From Nitriliruptoraceae bacterium (lineage in GTDB: Bacteria; Actinomycetota; Nitriliruptoria; Nitriliruptorales; Nitriliruptoraceae), in contig SKJO01000200.1 in assembly GCA_007121975.1 (NCBI GenBank), forward strand, positions 1 through 7,810: a stretch of 7,810 nucleotides of DNA, read 5' to 3'. Each line of letters opens with the position of its first letter. Within the stretch, counting starts at the first letter, position 1. This document shows positions 6,302-7,810 of the stretch, piece by piece. A model generated the notes under the pieces. It was not told where the DNA came from. It saw only the letters and a program-made list of their open reading frames with translations, and searched no databases. A program made the position numbers and the translations under genes.

Positions 6302-7082
6302 CCGGGACGGGGGCGTCGGCCGGCGCATCCGTGCGATGACCGTGGCCGCGGCGGCGCGAGAACAGGAACGCGGTGTAGGTCGCCAGCGCCAGGATGGCGA
6401 AGGAGAACCACTGCACGGCGTAGGAGAAGTGGTTGCGCTCCTCGAGCTCAGGCGATCCGGCCGGGACGGGCAGCGCGCCGGGGGCGATCGAGGCGGGGTC
6501 GGTGTCGTCGCGCAGCAGCATCGTGTACAGCTCGCCGTCGATCTGATCGTCGAGCCGCGCGGTGTCGGAGTGGAACACGCGCGCGAGCACCCCCTCGTCA
6601 GGATCGCGGGGCCCGAACGAGGGTTGGGGCACGGGCCGCTCGAGCACCCCGGAGATGCTCACCCGGCCTGAGGGTGGTGCGGCCTCGGCGACCGGCGGCT
6701 CCGAGCGGTCGGCCGGCACCCAGCCGCGCCGGACCAGGACCACCCCGCCACCATCGAGCTGCAGGGGGGTGAGCACGTGGAATCCGGCCTCACCCTGGTG
6801 CTGCTGCCCGCGCTGCAGGACCTCCTGCTCCGGGCGGAAGGTGCCGCTGGCCCGCACCCGTCGGAACTCCAGATCGGCCTGCTCGGCCTCGGAGGCGGTG
6901 GCGCGCAGCGTTGCGAGCTCGAGGGCCGGCTCGGTCAGCCGCGCCGCGACCCGCTCGTTCTCGGCCCGGACCGTGGCGAGACGGTCGAGCTGCCACAGGC
7001 CGAGCGTCACACAGGTGCCGGCCACCGCGAGCACCAGCAGGTGGCCGAGCAGGGCCCGGGGTCGGAGCAGGTCGTGGAGCAT
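6285..7082 (-). CDS. SURF1 family cytochrome c oxidase assembly protein
   Basis: SURF1 proteins are inner-membrane factors that help insert heme a into subunit I of cytochrome aa3-type oxidases. Numbering from a GTG at 7088, the 267-residue frame has an N-terminal helix about 12-31 that ends in the family motif LGLWQLDRL (29-37), a non-cytoplasmic middle with VVLVRRGWVP, and a C-terminal helix about 223-243 introduced by NHFSYAVQWFSFA, the second hallmark. A basic, Pro-rich tail ends the protein. I chose the ATG at 7082 (265 residues); the GTG two codons earlier is equally readable. Neither has a clear Shine-Dalgarno, and TACCCT (7096-7091) lies 8 nt before the ATG, which would suit a leaderless message. 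No oxidase subunit or heme synthase gene lies in the window. It implies the organism respires with a heme a oxidase. The 3' end overlaps the convergent methyltransferase by 17 bp. Confidence 0.92.
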   Translation of the reverse strand: MLHDLLRPRALLGHLLVLAVAGTCVTLGLWQLDRLATVRAENERVAARLTEPALELATLRATASEAEQADLEFRRVRASGTFRPEQEVLQRGQQHQGEAGFHVLTPLQLDGGGVVLVRRGWVPADRSEPPVAEAAPPSGRVSISGVLERPVPQPSFGPRDPDEGVLARVFHSDTARLDDQIDGELYTMLLRDDTDPASIAPGALPVPAGSPELEERNHFSYAVQWFSFAILALATYTAFLFSRRRGHGHRTDAPADAPVPVTPGG

Positions 7083-7150
7083 CCCCACGAAGGGTACCGC
7101 CGAGCGCGACCGGCACCTACGGTGGAGCCCTCCCGCCGCTCGGAGCCCCG
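7083..7150. promoter_or_regulatory. Divergent promoter region (SURF1 / amidase)
   Basis: Only 68 bp separate the two starts, so both promoters must lie here or reach into the genes. On the minus strand TACCCT (7096-7091) is a candidate -10 very close to the SURF1 start. On the plus strand TACGGT (7118-7123) is a candidate -10 for the amidase, the same hexamer as proposed before the response regulator. No good -35 hexamer was found for either. GGAG at 7142-7145 is a well-spaced ribosome site (5 nt) for the amidase. Confidence 0.35.
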
Positions 7151-7810
7151 ATGCGCACCCTGCACGACGTCGAGCACCGCCACCACGGCTGGAACCGCGA
7201 TCGTCCGGCGCTCATCGAGCTCGCGCCGGGCGAGGAGCTCGACGTGGTGCTCGCCGACGGTTTCGACGGCCAGCTCGGCCCCTCGGCCGGTGCGGCCGCG
7301 GTGGCGGCACTGCAGCTCGAGCGGGCCAACCCGCTGACCGGCCCGGTGCGGGTGGCGGGGGCGCAGCCCGGCGACGCGCTGGGCATCGAGGTGCTCGACC
7401 TCGAGGTGGGCCCGGTGGGCTGGACTGCCCTGATCCCCGGCTTCGGGCTGCTCGCCGACGACTTCCCCGACCCACACGTGGTCGTGTCGCGCATCGGAGC
7501 CCGGCAGGTCGAGGTGGGCGGGCTCGCCCGGCTTGCGCGCTGGCCGTTTCTGGGCACGGTCGGACTCGCCCCCGAAGCCCCCGGTGACCACTCGGTGATC
7601 CCGCCGCGCCGGGTCGGGGGCAACCTCGACTGCCGGGACGTGCGGCCGGGTGCCACGCTGTGGTTGCCGGTCGAGGTCGCGGGTGGGCTGCTCTCGATCG
7701 GGGATCCGCACGCTGCGCAGGGCGACGGCGAGGTCTGCGGCACGGCGGTCGAGACCACCGCCCGCGCCCGGCTGCGCCTGCACCTGCGTCCGGGCCAGGC
7801 GCCGCCCACC
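7151..7810 (+). CDS. Acetamidase/formamidase family protein (3' end outside window)
   Basis: The frame opens with ATG at 7151, preceded by GGAG with a 5-nt spacer, and is open through the right edge: 220 codons of a family usually near 300. It is translated here directly from the sequence. The start region LHDVEHRHHGWNRDRPALIE is followed by the family blocks GPVRVAGAQPGDAL (substrate-domain strand), GDHSVIPPRRVGGNLDCRD (Asn158, Asp160) and SIGDPHAAQGDGEVCGTAVE (Asp185, His187), which are the conserved metal/active-site segments of the FmdA/AmdA amidohydrolases. These enzymes release ammonia from formamide, acetamide or related short amides in the cytoplasm. The usual WxPG and early His segments are less clear to me. 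The gene is divergent from SURF1 and has no visible partner such as an amide transporter or regulator. Family is firm; which amide is used is unknown. Confidence 0.92.
   Translation, partial: MRTLHDVEHRHHGWNRDRPALIELAPGEELDVVLADGFDGQLGPSAGAAAVAALQLERANPLTGPVRVAGAQPGDALGIEVLDLEVGPVGWTALIPGFGLLADDFPDPHVVVSRIGARQVEVGGLARLARWPFLGTVGLAPEAPGDHSVIPPRRVGGNLDCRDVRPGATLWLPVEVAGGLLSIGDPHAAQGDGEVCGTAVETTARARLRLHLRPGQAPPT

Noticed and set aside
5018..6328. 436-codon minus-strand frame over the methyltransferase
   Set aside because: It is antisense to an intact methyltransferase with SAM and active-site motifs. Composition is that of a shadow.
7007..7783. Minus-strand frame over the right end
   Set aside because: The plus strand in the same place encodes unmistakable acetamidase/formamidase blocks; the minus frame is motif-free.

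Overview
The window is very GC-rich bacterial DNA (above 70% G+C by eye) with strongly G/C-biased third codon positions and several GTG starts. A membrane-associated sulfite-oxidase-fold enzyme, a NarL-type two-component pair, SURF1 and an acetamidase/formamidase all fit an actinobacterium, perhaps a deep-branching, non-streptomycete lineage. That placement is an inference from protein style, not from a search.

Layout. Positions 2-1099 (+) hold the C-terminal part of a molybdopterin-dependent oxidoreductase of the sulfite oxidase family, cut by the left edge. Next comes a two-gene block: a lipoprotein substrate-binding protein of the sugar ABC type (about 1197-2468, +), overlapped by 4 bases (ATGA) with a NarL/DesK-class sensor histidine kinase (2465-4411, +). 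The matching LuxR-type response regulator (4193-4921, -) faces the kinase and overlaps its 3' end by 219 bp. A 276-bp divergent intergenic region with a perfect 7-bp palindrome separates the regulator from a methyltransferase of the cyclopropane-fatty-acid-synthase/coclaurine N-methyltransferase superfamily (5198-6301, +). SURF1 (7082 to 6285, -) converges on it with a 17-bp overlap. A second, 68-bp divergent region leads to an acetamidase/formamidase (7151 to beyond 7810, +), cut by the right edge.

The most interesting unit is the binding-protein/kinase/regulator block. The binding protein has no ABC permease or ATPase beside it in the window and is translationally coupled to a kinase with a large extracytoplasmic domain. 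This suggests the lipoprotein is a sensory accessory that presents a ligand to the kinase rather than a transport component. The regulator is encoded convergently, with its stop codon directly opposite the point where the kinase's conserved ATPase domain ends. The kinase frame then runs on for about 72 codons antisense to the regulator's DNA-binding domain.

The remaining genes look like ordinary accessory metabolism: a periplasmic molybdoenzyme, terminal-oxidase assembly, amide hydrolysis and a SAM methyltransferase. I see no tRNA, rRNA, CRISPR array, insertion sequence or prophage gene.
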